DNA from: Tenacibaculum dicentrarchi
GTDB lineage: Bacteria > Bacteroidota > Bacteroidia > Flavobacteriales > Flavobacteriaceae
DNA: 64,000 nt
Direction: 5' to 3'
Assembly (NCBI RefSeq): GCF_964036635.1
Contig: NZ_OZ038524.1
Span: 911,501-975,500, forward strand
This document shows, in pieces, positions 9,188 through 19,749 of the stretch. A model generated the notes under the pieces. The model made no database searches, was not told where the DNA came from, and saw nothing but the letters and a program-made list of their open reading frames with translations. The translations under genes and the position numbers were made by a program. Position 1 is the stretch's first letter, and each line of letters begins with the position of its first letter.

Positions 9188-9281
9188 TGAAGCAATTTTC
9201 CCGCTTTCTGCACTCGCTTTTTTTATTTTTTTGAAAAGAAAAATAAAAAAGAGCTCAAACAAAGCTTCAATCGGGGCTAGG
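9188..9281 (-). repeat. Covarying hairpin element, family A copy 2
   Basis: Read on the minus strand it has the family flanks CTAGCCCCGATTGAAGC and GCGAGTGCAGAAAGCGGG. The apical stem is TTTTTTATTTTT against AAAAATAAAAAA, with an A-T pair where copy 1 has G-C. It opens the 677-base gene-free block 9110-9786. Confidence 0.9.
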
Positions 9282-9336
9282 CAGTTTTACTAAAAATTTG
9301 TTTTTTCACTAAGAGCTTGTTTAAAAATTAAATAAA

Positions 9337-9474
9337 CTGTCAGTTCGAGTGATTTTTTTTCTTCAAAAAAATTGTATCGAGAACTTTTTTGTATAAAATT
9401 CATCAACATAAAACAATTCAAATTCTCGATACAATTTTAATTCCTTTTAGTCATTAAAATCACTCGAATTGACA
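9337..9474 (+). repeat. Interspersed inverted-repeat element, family B copy 2
   Basis: CTGTCAGTTCGAGTGATTTT at the left and AAAATCACTCGAATTGAC at the right are inverted. The inner arms are ATTGTATCGAGAA and TTCTCGATACAAT. It is close to the reverse complement of copy 1 (4288-4412); only the AT-rich centre differs in length and sequence. Confidence 0.85.
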
Positions 9475-9490
9475 AGAATCATCAAAAAAA

Positions 9491-9579
9491 AGGAGAACTA
9501 CTGCAAATCAGTTTGACGGATGCGGTTTTTTGTTTTTCTGTTACATTTTTTTTAAAAATGAAATTTAAACAGGCTCTAA
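9491..9579 (-). repeat. Family D copy 4, deleted form
   Basis: On the minus strand it reads AGAGCCTGTTTAAATTTCAT, an AT-rich spacer, CCGCATCCGTCAAACTGAT and TTGCAGTAGTTCTCC. The local hairpin and terminal hairpin of the full element are missing. Confidence 0.65.
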
Positions 9580-9611
9580 GTTTTTTAAGCTGATAATTTA
9601 TTTGAATATTT

Positions 9612-9644
9612 AGACCTCACAGGTTTTAGAAACTTGTGAGGTCT
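9612..9644. repeat. Short palindromic repeat, family C copy 2
   Basis: AGACCTCACAGGTTT / AAACTTGTGAGGTCT form an imperfect palindrome; it is the counterpart of 5467-5500. Confidence 0.78.
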
Positions 9645-9683
9645 GTCCTCGAATTGATAAAAATCATTAAAAAACTAAGAATT

Positions 9684-9780
9684 GCGTTAGGGATTGAATG
9701 GCATGTTTGAGCTCTTTTAGTTTGGTGCTTTTTTGCACCAAACTAAAAAGCGAGTAATGAAAGCCCGCTCGAACGCCCAA
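9684..9780 (+). repeat. Diverged hairpin element related to family A
   Basis: It begins GCGTTAGGGATTGAATGGC and keeps the internal TTTGAGCTCTTTT and AAAAGCGAG of family A. Its other flank is different: TAATGAAAGCCCGCTCGAACG. The apical stem is TAGTTTGGTGC against GCACCAAACTA, an almost perfect 11-base arm unlike any A copy. It ends a few bases from the stop of the downstream barrel gene, on that gene's 3' side. Confidence 0.7.
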
Positions 9781-9786
9781 AAAAAA

Positions 9787-12240
9787 TTATCCATTAAATT
9801 CTGAATCACCTTCATTGTTTTGCCTATTTTCTCTTTTCTTCTTTTGATTAAAACGATACGTAAAACTCAACGAAATTTGTCGCTCTCTCCATTGAAAAGT
9901 TCCGTTTGCTATTGTTGATGGATTTTCTATTCCGCCATAATACGTAGTGCTTTCACGCTTGCGAGAATTGAATAAATCGCTTACATTTAATACTAATGAT
10001 GCTTTTTCTTTTAAAATATCTTTGCTAAAAGATAAATTTGCCATAAACATTCCTTTTATATTACTTTGTGCATTATTTTTAGAACCACGATACATTAATC
10101 GTGTTTGCCAAGCTATTTTTGCGGGCAATGTAATGCGAGAATTAAAACGAGCAAACCAGCTGTTTTCGTTTACTTCGGCTAAATTTGTAACAATTTTTGA
10201 GCCATCTTGCGAGGTGTAAGTATGTGAAAAAGCATTTGTATTAAATTGATAATAATTGAAACTTGCTGATAAACGTACTTTTTTTGTAGGATTATAATTA
10301 CTTGTAAATTCGAATCCGTAGCGGTTTTCGTCGTTTAAATTTACTGGCTGACGAATAAAAATATTGTTTTCATCTCTTTTTTCTATAACCGATATGGGTT
10401 GAACAATATCCGTTGAATGTTGATAATATACAGAAGCTCCTAAGTTGAATTTTCTGATTTTTGTGTTATATCCTAAATCCAAAGAATTGGTAAATGTCGG
10501 GTTTAAATCGGGGTTTCCTCTAAATACACTAGTTGCTGAACTTCGGGTTTCAAACGGATTTAAAAACCAATGACGTGGTCGTCTTAAACGTTTGCTATAT
10601 CCTAAAGTTAGGTTTTCATTATCGTTTAATTCGTAACCAATATTTACCGTTGGAAACCATTTAGTGTATTTTTTAGTTGATTCTTGGTTGGTCGTTAATA
10701 CGTTTAAATCAATATCTGTAATTTCTGAACGCAGTCCTAAAAGGTATGAGAATTGATTTATTTTACTTCCATATTGCGAATAAAAAGCAAATATATTTTG
10801 CTTAAAAGTAATGGCATTTGAAGGGTCAAAATCATTCGATGAATTTAAAATATTTACTTTAAAATCAGAATTCAAATCTTGATAACTTGCTTTATGTCCG
10901 ATTTCAAACTGACTATTTTCTCCGATAGGGAACACATAATCTATTTGAAGTAATTTTTCTTTTGAGCTTGTTATTTGCGAATTTAATTCAGATAAAACTC
11001 CATTAACAGTAACTGGCATATTTTCTGTTTCTTGGCTATCGCCATATTGTAAATCGATGGTTAGTTTTTGCCCGTCTTTATTTAAATTATTCGTATAATT
11101 TATTGAATATTGCTTGTCTGTACCATTCTCTTGCTCATTTTCGATACGAGTTTCATTTAATAAATTTTTTGAAGAATCGTTAAATAAAAACCTGTCTGTT
11201 AAATTAGTTGCAACATCATCTCCATCAGATTTTCGATACACAAAATTACCTGTTACAGAACTATTTTTGTTGATATAATATTCCATACCAACAGAAGCGT
11301 TGAAGTTTTTATTTTTTCTATCAAAAGTTCTGTCTTCTATTTGTGTGCTATCTAAAATACCATTTTTTAAATAAGAAAAGGTGGTTTTTGAATTTCCTGG
11401 ACCTTTTCTGTAAGAATAACCCAGATTAGAGAATAAATTGAATTTTTTAGTACGATAATTTAAGTTTGGTGCAATTCGTAGTAAATCAGGATTACCTGCC
11501 GTAATATTTAATGAACCGTTAAAACCTGTAATTTTTCCTTTTCGAAGGATGATATTTAAAATACCAGCCGTTCCTTCGGCATCATAACGAGCTGATGGTG
11601 CTGTTATTACTTCTACTTTTTCTATTGCATCAGCAGGTAAATTACGTAAGGCATCTGTACCTGTTAATCCGACTAGAGCAGAGGGTTTTCCATCAATTAA
11701 AATACGAACATTTTCATTACCACGTAAGCTAATAGCACCTTCTGCATCAACATTTACTGATGGTACATTGTCTAAAACATCCGAAGCTGTTCCGCCTTTT
11801 ACGGTCATATCTTTACCAACGTTGTAAATCTTTTTATCTAAACGGATTTCTACTGTTGATTTTTCAGCAATAATTTCAACTTCATTTAATTTTTCTGCAT
11901 CTTCAGAAAGCGTAATAATTCCTAAATTAGTGTTTTCTATTAGTTTTTTGTTTGATAAATTTTTAGTTTTAAAACCAATAAATTCAACTTTAATTGCATA
12001 AAATCCTTTAGGAACTTGAATAGAAAAGTTTCCATTTGTATCCGTTATTCCTCCAGAGATACGTTTGCTTCGCATATGTGTGAAGACTAAGGTTGCGTAT
12101 TCTAAAGGTTGTTTTGTATTTGATTCTATAATTTTTCCTGTTAAAGTTATTTTAGGAATATTACCTTGTTTTTTTGTTGGTCTTTGTGCTTGAATTGAAA
12201 TTGAAAGCATAAAAATAACAATTAGAATAAGTTTTTTCAT
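9787..12240 (-). CDS. TonB-dependent-receptor-like outer membrane beta-barrel protein
   Basis: An 817-residue outer-membrane protein. Signal peptide at 1-19 (MKKLILIVIFMLSISIQAQ), then a carboxypeptidase-regulatory-like beta-sandwich (about 30-115), a plug domain (about 130-235, with the conserved ILIDGKPSALVG and IEKVEVITAPSARYDAEG) and a long barrel. It resembles the OMP_b-brl_3 group of barrels with a CarboxypepD_reg N-terminus. The substrate is unknown and there is no SusD-like partner beside it. After the last predicted strand (SLSFTYRF) comes an unusual tail of about 20 charged, Asn-rich residues. It is monocistronic: repeats lie downstream, and 132 bases upstream end in the yidC terminator. 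Confidence 0.88.
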   Translation of the reverse strand: MKKLILIVIFMLSISIQAQRPTKKQGNIPKITLTGKIIESNTKQPLEYATLVFTHMRSKRISGGITDTNGNFSIQVPKGFYAIKVEFIGFKTKNLSNKKLIENTNLGIITLSEDAEKLNEVEIIAEKSTVEIRLDKKIYNVGKDMTVKGGTASDVLDNVPSVNVDAEGAISLRGNENVRILIDGKPSALVGLTGTDALRNLPADAIEKVEVITAPSARYDAEGTAGILNIILRKGKITGFNGSLNITAGNPDLLRIAPNLNYRTKKFNLFSNLGYSYRKGPGNSKTTFSYLKNGILDSTQIEDRTFDRKNKNFNASVGMEYYINKNSSVTGNFVYRKSDGDDVATNLTDRFLFNDSSKNLLNETRIENEQENGTDKQYSINYTNNLNKDGQKLTIDLQYGDSQETENMPVTVNGVLSELNSQITSSKEKLLQIDYVFPIGENSQFEIGHKASYQDLNSDFKVNILNSSNDFDPSNAITFKQNIFAFYSQYGSKINQFSYLLGLRSEITDIDLNVLTTNQESTKKYTKWFPTVNIGYELNDNENLTLGYSKRLRRPRHWFLNPFETRSSATSVFRGNPDLNPTFTNSLDLGYNTKIRKFNLGASVYYQHSTDIVQPISVIEKRDENNIFIRQPVNLNDENRYGFEFTSNYNPTKKVRLSASFNYYQFNTNAFSHTYTSQDGSKIVTNLAEVNENSWFARFNSRITLPAKIAWQTRLMYRGSKNNAQSNIKGMFMANLSFSKDILKEKASLVLNVSDLFNSRKRESTTYYGGIENPSTIANGTFQWRERQISLSFTYRFNQKKKRENRQNNEGDSEFNG

Positions 12241-12324
12241 TGCGTATTTAATTGATTAAATTTTGATAAGACAACTAATTTATTTAAAGGTTTAAAAACA
12301 AATTGTTAAATAAATGTTAAAGTA

Positions 12325-12351
12325 AAAAAGGTCGCATTTAGCGACCTTTTA
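12325..12351 (-). terminator. Terminator of yidC
   Basis: AAAAGGTCGC pairs perfectly with GCGACCTTTT around ATTTA, about 20 bases past the yidC stop on the minus strand. Confidence 0.8.
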
Positions 12352-12372
12352 AGTTATTTAAAAATAAAAATA

Positions 12373-14244
12373 TTATTTATTCTTAGCTCTCTGTTGAGCT
12401 GCTTGTTGCTCTTGAGCTTGTTTCATAGCAGCATCTAAACGTTCACGGAACTTGCTTTTCGCTTTTTCAGGTTTCTTTTTGTTTTCTTCAATTTTTGCAT
12501 GAATTTTAGCTTCATCAATTACAAAGTTTTTAATAACCAACATAATTGCGATAGTTAATAAGTTTGAGATGAAATAATATAAACTTAATCCACTTGCATA
12601 ATTATTAAAGAAAAATAACATCATAAGAGGAGAGAAGTAAATCATATACTTCATCATTTTTTGCATATCAGGCATTCCTTCTTGCGTTGGAGCTTGCATA
12701 TTTGCTTGCTGATTTTGGTTCATTCTCATGTAAAAGAAAATAGCAATAGATGCTAAAATTGGGAATAAACTAATATGGTCACCATAAAAAGGAATACTAA
12801 AAGGTAATTGATAAATCATGTCATATGATGATAAATCATTTGCCCATAAGAATGTTTTTTGTCTGAAATCTATATTTGTAGGGAAAAACTTAAATAACGC
12901 AAAGAATACAGGCATTTGTAATAATGCAGGAATACATCCTGACATCATACTTACACCAGCTTTTCGCTGTACAGCCATAGTTTCTTGTTGGCGTTTCATT
13001 GCGTTTTCTTTACCAGGGAATTTTTTATTGATTTCTTCCATTTCTGGACGAATCACTTTCATTTTAGCACTCGATAAATACGATTTATAAAGTACTGGCG
13101 ACATAATAATACGAACAACGATGGTCATAAAAATAATAATCAATCCGAAATTACCAATAAAACCTTTTAAAGCGTTAAATACAGGGTAGAATACAGTACG
13201 GTTTAAAAAACCAAAAATTCCCCAACCTAAATCTGTAATTTCACTTAAACCTGTTCCTTCGTAAGTTTTTAATAAGTTATAATTTGTAGGTCCGTAAAAC
13301 CATTGCATATTATAATTTAATTCTCCATTTGTTAAAGCTAAAGGAGCTTTTAAGCTATATGTTTTAGTGAAAACTTTATCTTTTTCTTCACCAGCAAAAT
13401 CAACAGATTTTAATGCAGTATCTTTTAAAGGAGTATCTGAAGATAAAATAGTTGAGAAAAAGTGTTGTTTATAAGCAACCCAATTTACATCATTTATAAT
13501 TTCATCATCATTCATTTGTAAATAATCAACTTCATTATCAGCTTTATAATAATAAGATGAATATTGATTTTCGGTTTTTAAACTTTTTTCATGTCTAAAG
13601 CCTTTTAAATTCCAATCTAAATTAATTGCTTGTGAGCTGTTTATTACAGTACTTAATCCTTGTGAACGAACTGCAAATCCAACACGATAATCATCTTTTT
13701 TGATTTCATAACGATATTCTAAAAATTGATTTTCTGATACTTTCAATTTCATAGAAAGTATTTGCGTATCTCCATTTTTAGTTAAAGTAGGAGCAAACAA
13801 TAAATCTTTAGTATTTAAAATACGATTATCAGTAGTTCCGAAGTTAATATTAAAAGAAGCGTTTTTATCTTTTATCAAAAATAAAGGAAGTGAATCGTAG
13901 GTTTTGAAGTTTTTAAGTAAAGCTTCAGTAATTTGCCCTCCTTTATTGTCAATTGTTAATTTAATAAGTTCGTTTTCAATAGAAGTAACTCCATTTTTAG
14001 TAGTTGAAGCACCATATGCAAAAGCACCTAATTTATTTTTTAGGGCAATTTTTTGTAGTGAATCGCTTAAAATTGCTGTTCCTACTGCGTTATTTTGAGC
14101 TGTTAAAGCATCTGTAACTTGTGCTGTTTGCGTTTTAGTTTCAGGAGTTATTTCCGCTTTGCGGTTACTTGTCCACCAAAGTAATATTCCTCCTAATAAA
14201 AGCATTCCTATGAATGACTTTACATCAAATTTTTTTTGTTCCAT
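12373..14244 (-). CDS. yidC: Membrane protein insertase YidC
   Basis: Inner-membrane insertase acting with or without SecYEG. The 623-residue protein has the gram-negative layout: a first membrane segment (about 9-25, IGMLLLGGILLWW), a large periplasmic beta-sandwich, then the conserved five-helix core. In the core, FGLIIIFMTIVVRIIMSP, GCIPALLQMPVFFALFKFF and SPLMMLFFFNNYASGLSLYY are recognisable. The C-terminal tail is basic and Gln/Ala-rich (AQEQQAAQQRAKNK), as in forms that contact ribosomes. pyrG lies upstream on the same strand but is separated by its own terminator. Confidence 0.97.
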   Translation of the reverse strand: MEQKKFDVKSFIGMLLLGGILLWWTSNRKAEITPETKTQTAQVTDALTAQNNAVGTAILSDSLQKIALKNKLGAFAYGASTTKNGVTSIENELIKLTIDNKGGQITEALLKNFKTYDSLPLFLIKDKNASFNINFGTTDNRILNTKDLLFAPTLTKNGDTQILSMKLKVSENQFLEYRYEIKKDDYRVGFAVRSQGLSTVINSSQAINLDWNLKGFRHEKSLKTENQYSSYYYKADNEVDYLQMNDDEIINDVNWVAYKQHFFSTILSSDTPLKDTALKSVDFAGEEKDKVFTKTYSLKAPLALTNGELNYNMQWFYGPTNYNLLKTYEGTGLSEITDLGWGIFGFLNRTVFYPVFNALKGFIGNFGLIIIFMTIVVRIIMSPVLYKSYLSSAKMKVIRPEMEEINKKFPGKENAMKRQQETMAVQRKAGVSMMSGCIPALLQMPVFFALFKFFPTNIDFRQKTFLWANDLSSYDMIYQLPFSIPFYGDHISLFPILASIAIFFYMRMNQNQQANMQAPTQEGMPDMQKMMKYMIYFSPLMMLFFFNNYASGLSLYYFISNLLTIAIMLVIKNFVIDEAKIHAKIEENKKKPEKAKSKFRERLDAAMKQAQEQQAAQQRAKNK

Positions 14245-14410
14245 TGATATGTGTTATAAATGATGACAACTTGTCATTATTTTTTTCTGATAATTTAAAA
14301 ATAGCAGAAAAATAAGACAAGTTTAGTAAAACCGAATCGTTTTTATGAGGTTTTACCGTTATTAATTTTAATAAGGATATTCGCTCAAAGAATGTTCCAT
14401 ATGTATTAAA

Positions 14411-14452
14411 AAAGAAAAAAATCCTGTAATTTTTGAATTACAGGATTTTTAA
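14411..14452 (-). terminator. Terminator of pyrG
   Basis: AAAATCCTGTAATT pairs with AATTACAGGATTTTT around TTTG. It lies directly after the pyrG stop on the minus strand. Confidence 0.85.
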
Positions 14453-14454
14453 AT

Positions 14455-16223
<1,769 letters not shown>

Positions 16224-16293
16224 CCCACGCTTTTAGCAGACGGAATTTCACAAAAGCAAATTGAATTAAAGACCATTTTTAAAAATATAAATA

Positions 16294-16455
16294 ATGCCGA
16301 AAAGAACTTACCAACCATCGAAGAGAAAAAGAAGAAACAAACACGGTTTCAGAGAAAGAATGGCATCTGCTAATGGACGTAAAGTATTAGCTAGAAGAAG
16401 AGCTAAAGGAAGAAAAAACTTAAGTGTATCTTCAGCTCCAAGACCAAAAAAATAA
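16294..16455 (+). CDS. rpmH: 50S ribosomal protein L34
   Basis: A 53-residue, extremely basic protein. It opens [20 protein letters not shown], continues [20 protein letters not shown] and ends [13 protein letters not shown]. This is the complete L34 sequence, the smallest ribosomal subunit protein, placed near the exit side of the large subunit. It has its own promoter and its own perfect terminator. In many bacteria rpmH precedes rnpA, yidD and yidC near oriC. Here it stands between pyrG and carB, with yidC two genes away on the other strand, and no rnpA follows. Confidence 0.98.
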   Translation: MPKRTYQPSKRKRRNKHGFRERMASANGRKVLARRRAKGRKNLSVSSAPRPKK

Positions 16456-16478
16456 TGATTAACAATCGTTAATATATT

Positions 16479-16511
16479 AGGTGTTACTATTTTTATAGTA
16501 ACACCTTTTTT
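16479..16511 (+). terminator. Terminator of rpmH
   Basis: AGGTGTTACTAT pairs perfectly with ATAGTAACACCT around TTTT and is followed by a T run. It is the strongest classical terminator in the window. Confidence 0.92.
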
Positions 16512-16570
16512 GTATATAACCTTTTTTACTTTTACCGAAAACCACAACAACAACACAACACCTATTTAAA

Positions 16571-19423
16571 ATGCCTAAAAATCAAAACTTTAAATCTATT
16601 TTAATAATCGGTTCAGGCCCAATTGTTATTGGACAAGCCTGTGAATTTGATTATTCTGGAACGCAAGCTTTACGCTCTTTACGTGAAGACGGAATTGAAA
16701 CTGTTTTAATCAATTCGAACCCTGCAACAATCATGACAGACCCTACGATGGCTGATCATGTGTATCTTTTACCTTTAAATACTAAATCATTAGTACAAAT
16801 ATTAAAAGAGCATCCACAAATTGATGCAGTTTTACCAACAATGGGGGGGCAAACAGCTTTAAATTTATGTATTGAAGCTGATGAAAAAGGTATTTGGGAT
16901 GATTTTGGTGTAGAAATTATTGGTGTTAATATTGATGCCATTAATATTACTGAAGACCGTGAGAAGTTTAGAAATTTGATGCTAGATATTGGTATTCCAA
17001 TGGCGCCTCAAGCAACGGCAACATCATTCTTAAAAGGGAAAGAAATTGCTCAAGAATTTGGTTTTCCTTTAATTATTAGAGCGTCGTTTACTTTAGGTGG
17101 AGAAGGGGCTTCTTTTGTATATAAAGAAGAAGATTTTGATGCCTTATTAACTCGAGGATTAGAGGTATCTCCAATTCATGAAGTTATGATTGATAAAGCA
17201 CTTATCGGTTGGAAAGAGTACGAATTAGAGTTATTAAGAGATGCTAATGATAATGTAGTAATTATTTGTTCAATCGAAAATATGGACCCTATCGGAATTC
17301 ATACTGGAGATTCAATTACGGTAGCGCCAGCAATGACACTTTCTGATAAAACATTCCAAAAAATGCGTGATATGGCAATTCATATGATGCGTAATATTGG
17401 TGATTTTGCAGGAGGATGTAACGTACAGTTTGCTGTATCACCAGATGAAAAAGAAGAAATTATTGCTATTGAAATTAACCCAAGGGTTTCACGTTCATCA
17501 GCATTGGCAAGTAAAGCAACAGGATATCCTATTGCTAAAATTGCAGCTAAATTAGCCTTAGGGTATCATTTAGATGAATTAAATAATCAAATTACCAAAT
17601 CGACATCAGCTTTATTTGAGCCAACCTTAGATTATGTAATTGTAAAAATTCCTCGTTGGAACTTTGATAAATTTGAAGGTTCTGACAGAACGTTAGGTTT
17701 ACAAATGAAATCTGTTGGTGAGGTAATGGGAATTGGACGTTCGTTTCAAGAAGCATTGCACAAAGCAACACAATCACTTGAAATTAAACGTAATGGTTTA
17801 GGTGCCGATGCAAAAGAAAATAAAAACTATGACGAAATTATAGAGAAGTTAACAAACGCTTCTTGGGACAGAGTTTTTATTATTTATGACGCTATCAAAA
17901 TGGGAATTCCGTTGAGTAAAATTCACGAAATTACGCAAATTGATATGTGGTTCTTAAAACAATATGAAGAATTACACGAAATAGAAAAAGAAATTTCTAA
18001 ATATACTGTTGATACACTTGATAGAGATTTATTACTAGAAGCAAAACAAAAAGGATATGGAGATCGTCAGATTGCTCATATGTTAAAATGTTTAGAAAGT
18101 CAGGTATATAAAAAGAGAGAAGAATTAAATATCAACAGAGTTTACAAGTTAGTTGATACTTGTGCTGCTGAATTTAAAGCAAAAACTCCGTATTATTATT
18201 CAACTTTTGAAAGTGATATTGTAACCAAAGAAGGTGTTACAGTGGTGGCTAACGAAAGTGAAGTTACTGCAAAGAAAAAAATTATTGTTTTAGGTTCAGG
18301 ACCAAACCGTATTGGGCAAGGAATTGAATTTGATTACTGTTGTGTTCATGGTATTTTAGCAGCTGCAGAATGTGGTTATGAAACCATTATGATTAACTGT
18401 AATCCTGAAACAGTTTCTACAGATTTTGATACTGCTGATAAATTATATTTTGAGCCTGTTTTTTGGGAACATATTTATGATATAATTAAGCATGAAAAAC
18501 CAGAAGGAGTAATTGTTCAGTTAGGTGGACAAACTGCTTTAAAGTTAGCTGAAAAATTAACTAAATATGGAATTAAAATTTTAGGTACTAGTTTTGAAGC
18601 CTTAGATTTAGCAGAAGATAGAGGTAGTTTTTCTGATTTATTAAAAACAAATAATATTCCATTTCCAGAATTTGGAATCGCTGAAACTGCTGATGAAGCT
18701 TTAGTTTTAGCTGAAAAATTAGATTTTCCAATTTTAGTTCGTCCATCGTATGTTTTAGGAGGACAAGGAATGAAAATTGTTATCAACAAAGAAGAATTAA
18801 TAGAACACGTTGTTGATTTATTAAGAAGAATGCCTGGTAACAAATTATTATTAGATCATTATTTAGATGGTGCAATTGAAGCTGAAGCAGATGCAATTTG
18901 TGATGGTGAAAATGTGCAAATTATCGGAATTATGGAGCATATTGAACCTTGTGGAGTACACTCTGGAGATTCAAACGCAACATTACCAGCCTTTAACTTA
19001 GGAGACTTAGTATTACAGCAGATAAAAGATCATACAAAAACTATCGCTTTAGAATTAAAAACGGTAGGTTTAATAAATGTTCAGTTTGCTATTAAAGATG
19101 ACGTAGTTTATATTATTGAAGCAAACCCAAGAGCATCTCGTACGGTGCCTTTTATTGCAAAAGCCTATAAACAGCCGTATGTAAATTACGCAACAAAAGT
19201 AATGTTAGGTGAAAATAAGGTTACTGATTTTGATTTCAATCCTCAGTTAAAAGGGTATGCGATAAAGCAACCAGTATTTTCATTTAATAAATTTCCGAAC
19301 GTAAATAAACAATTAGGACCTGAAATGAAATCGACAGGTGAAAGTATTTTATTTATTGATGATTTAAAAGATGATCAGTTTTACGACTTATATTCAAGAC
19401 GTAAAATGTACTTAACAAAATAA
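16571..19423 (+). CDS. carB: Carbamoyl-phosphate synthase large chain, lacking the allosteric domain
   Basis: Forms carbamoyl phosphate for pyrimidines and arginine from ammonia (delivered by CarA), bicarbonate and two ATP. Two homologous ATP-grasp halves are clear. The first opens SILIIGSGPIVIGQACEFDY; the second begins near residue 570 with KKIIVLGSGPNRIGQGIEFDY. The protein stops at residue 950, soon after GPEMKSTGESILF, where E. coli CarB (about 1070 residues) continues into the MGS-like regulatory domain. The frame ends cleanly and no remnant follows. I believe this short form is usual in flavobacteria. It would remove the known site for UMP/IMP/ornithine control. No carA is in the window. 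Confidence 0.95.
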   Translation: MPKNQNFKSILIIGSGPIVIGQACEFDYSGTQALRSLREDGIETVLINSNPATIMTDPTMADHVYLLPLNTKSLVQILKEHPQIDAVLPTMGGQTALNLCIEADEKGIWDDFGVEIIGVNIDAINITEDREKFRNLMLDIGIPMAPQATATSFLKGKEIAQEFGFPLIIRASFTLGGEGASFVYKEEDFDALLTRGLEVSPIHEVMIDKALIGWKEYELELLRDANDNVVIICSIENMDPIGIHTGDSITVAPAMTLSDKTFQKMRDMAIHMMRNIGDFAGGCNVQFAVSPDEKEEIIAIEINPRVSRSSALASKATGYPIAKIAAKLALGYHLDELNNQITKSTSALFEPTLDYVIVKIPRWNFDKFEGSDRTLGLQMKSVGEVMGIGRSFQEALHKATQSLEIKRNGLGADAKENKNYDEIIEKLTNASWDRVFIIYDAIKMGIPLSKIHEITQIDMWFLKQYEELHEIEKEISKYTVDTLDRDLLLEAKQKGYGDRQIAHMLKCLESQVYKKREELNINRVYKLVDTCAAEFKAKTPYYYSTFESDIVTKEGVTVVANESEVTAKKKIIVLGSGPNRIGQGIEFDYCCVHGILAAAECGYETIMINCNPETVSTDFDTADKLYFEPVFWEHIYDIIKHEKPEGVIVQLGGQTALKLAEKLTKYGIKILGTSFEALDLAEDRGSFSDLLKTNNIPFPEFGIAETADEALVLAEKLDFPILVRPSYVLGGQGMKIVINKEELIEHVVDLLRRMPGNKLLLDHYLDGAIEAEADAICDGENVQIIGIMEHIEPCGVHSGDSNATLPAFNLGDLVLQQIKDHTKTIALELKTVGLINVQFAIKDDVVYIIEANPRASRTVPFIAKAYKQPYVNYATKVMLGENKVTDFDFNPQLKGYAIKQPVFSFNKFPNVNKQLGPEMKSTGESILFIDDLKDDQFYDLYSRRKMYLTK

Positions 19424-19444
19424 TTTTTTTAAGATTAAAAATTA

Positions 19445-19476
19445 AAAGCCTATCAGAAATGATAGGCTTTTTTTAT
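19445..19476 (+). terminator. Terminator of carB
   Basis: AAAAGCCTATCA pairs with TGATAGGCTTTT around GAAA, followed by a T run. Confidence 0.88.
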
Positions 19477-19480
19477 AGGG

Positions 19481-19554
19481 TTTTATTTCAGGTTCGCATC
19501 CTGATTTGCCGTAGTTCTTCTGTTGATGCGATGCTAAAATAAATTCAGCATGAC
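19481..19554 (+). repeat. Family D copy 2, head-deleted
   Basis: Starts at TTTTATTTCAGGTTCGCATC and runs through CTGATTTGCCGTAGTTCTTC to GCTAAAATAAATTCAGCATGAC. The head and CATCCGTCAA segment are absent; the carB terminator lies where they should be. This and family A copy 3 fill the 326-base gap 19424-19749. Confidence 0.8.
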
Positions 19555-19598
19555 GTTTATTGGTGTTTCTGTAATAAACAGGAATATAGCACTTGATT

Positions 19599-19692
19599 CT
19601 AGCCCCGATTGAAGCAATTGTTTGAGCTCTTTTTTGTTTTTTTTTTTCAAAAAAATAAAAAAAGCGAGTGCGAAAAGCGGGAAATAGCTCCA
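19599..19692 (+). repeat. Covarying hairpin element, family A copy 3
   Basis: Flanks CTAGCCCCGATTGAAGC and AGCGAGTGCGAAAAGCGGG are kept. The apical stem is TTTTTTGTTTTTTT against AAAAAAATAAAAAA, giving a G-T wobble at the position that is G-C or A-T in other copies. Confidence 0.9.
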
Positions 19693-19749
19693 AAAAAACT
19701 TCGAAAGTTATAAAAAAATCAAGGTTTTTAATTCTTTATGTATTTTAAA

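Larger units (their letters stand above)
9312..9579. repeat. Composite inverted-repeat unit enclosing family B copy 2
   Basis: The left end AGAGCTTGTTTAAAAATT and right end AAATTTAAACAGGCTCT are inverted copies of the family D head. Between them sit the complete B copy 2 and a tail-deleted D element. This looks like one repeat placed inside or beside another, with the outer 15-18 bases as terminal inverted repeats. Confidence 0.6.

Noticed and set aside
19424..19500. Frameshifted remainder of the CarB allosteric domain
   Set aside because: No frame after the stop resembles an MGS domain; a terminator and repeat D follow at once.
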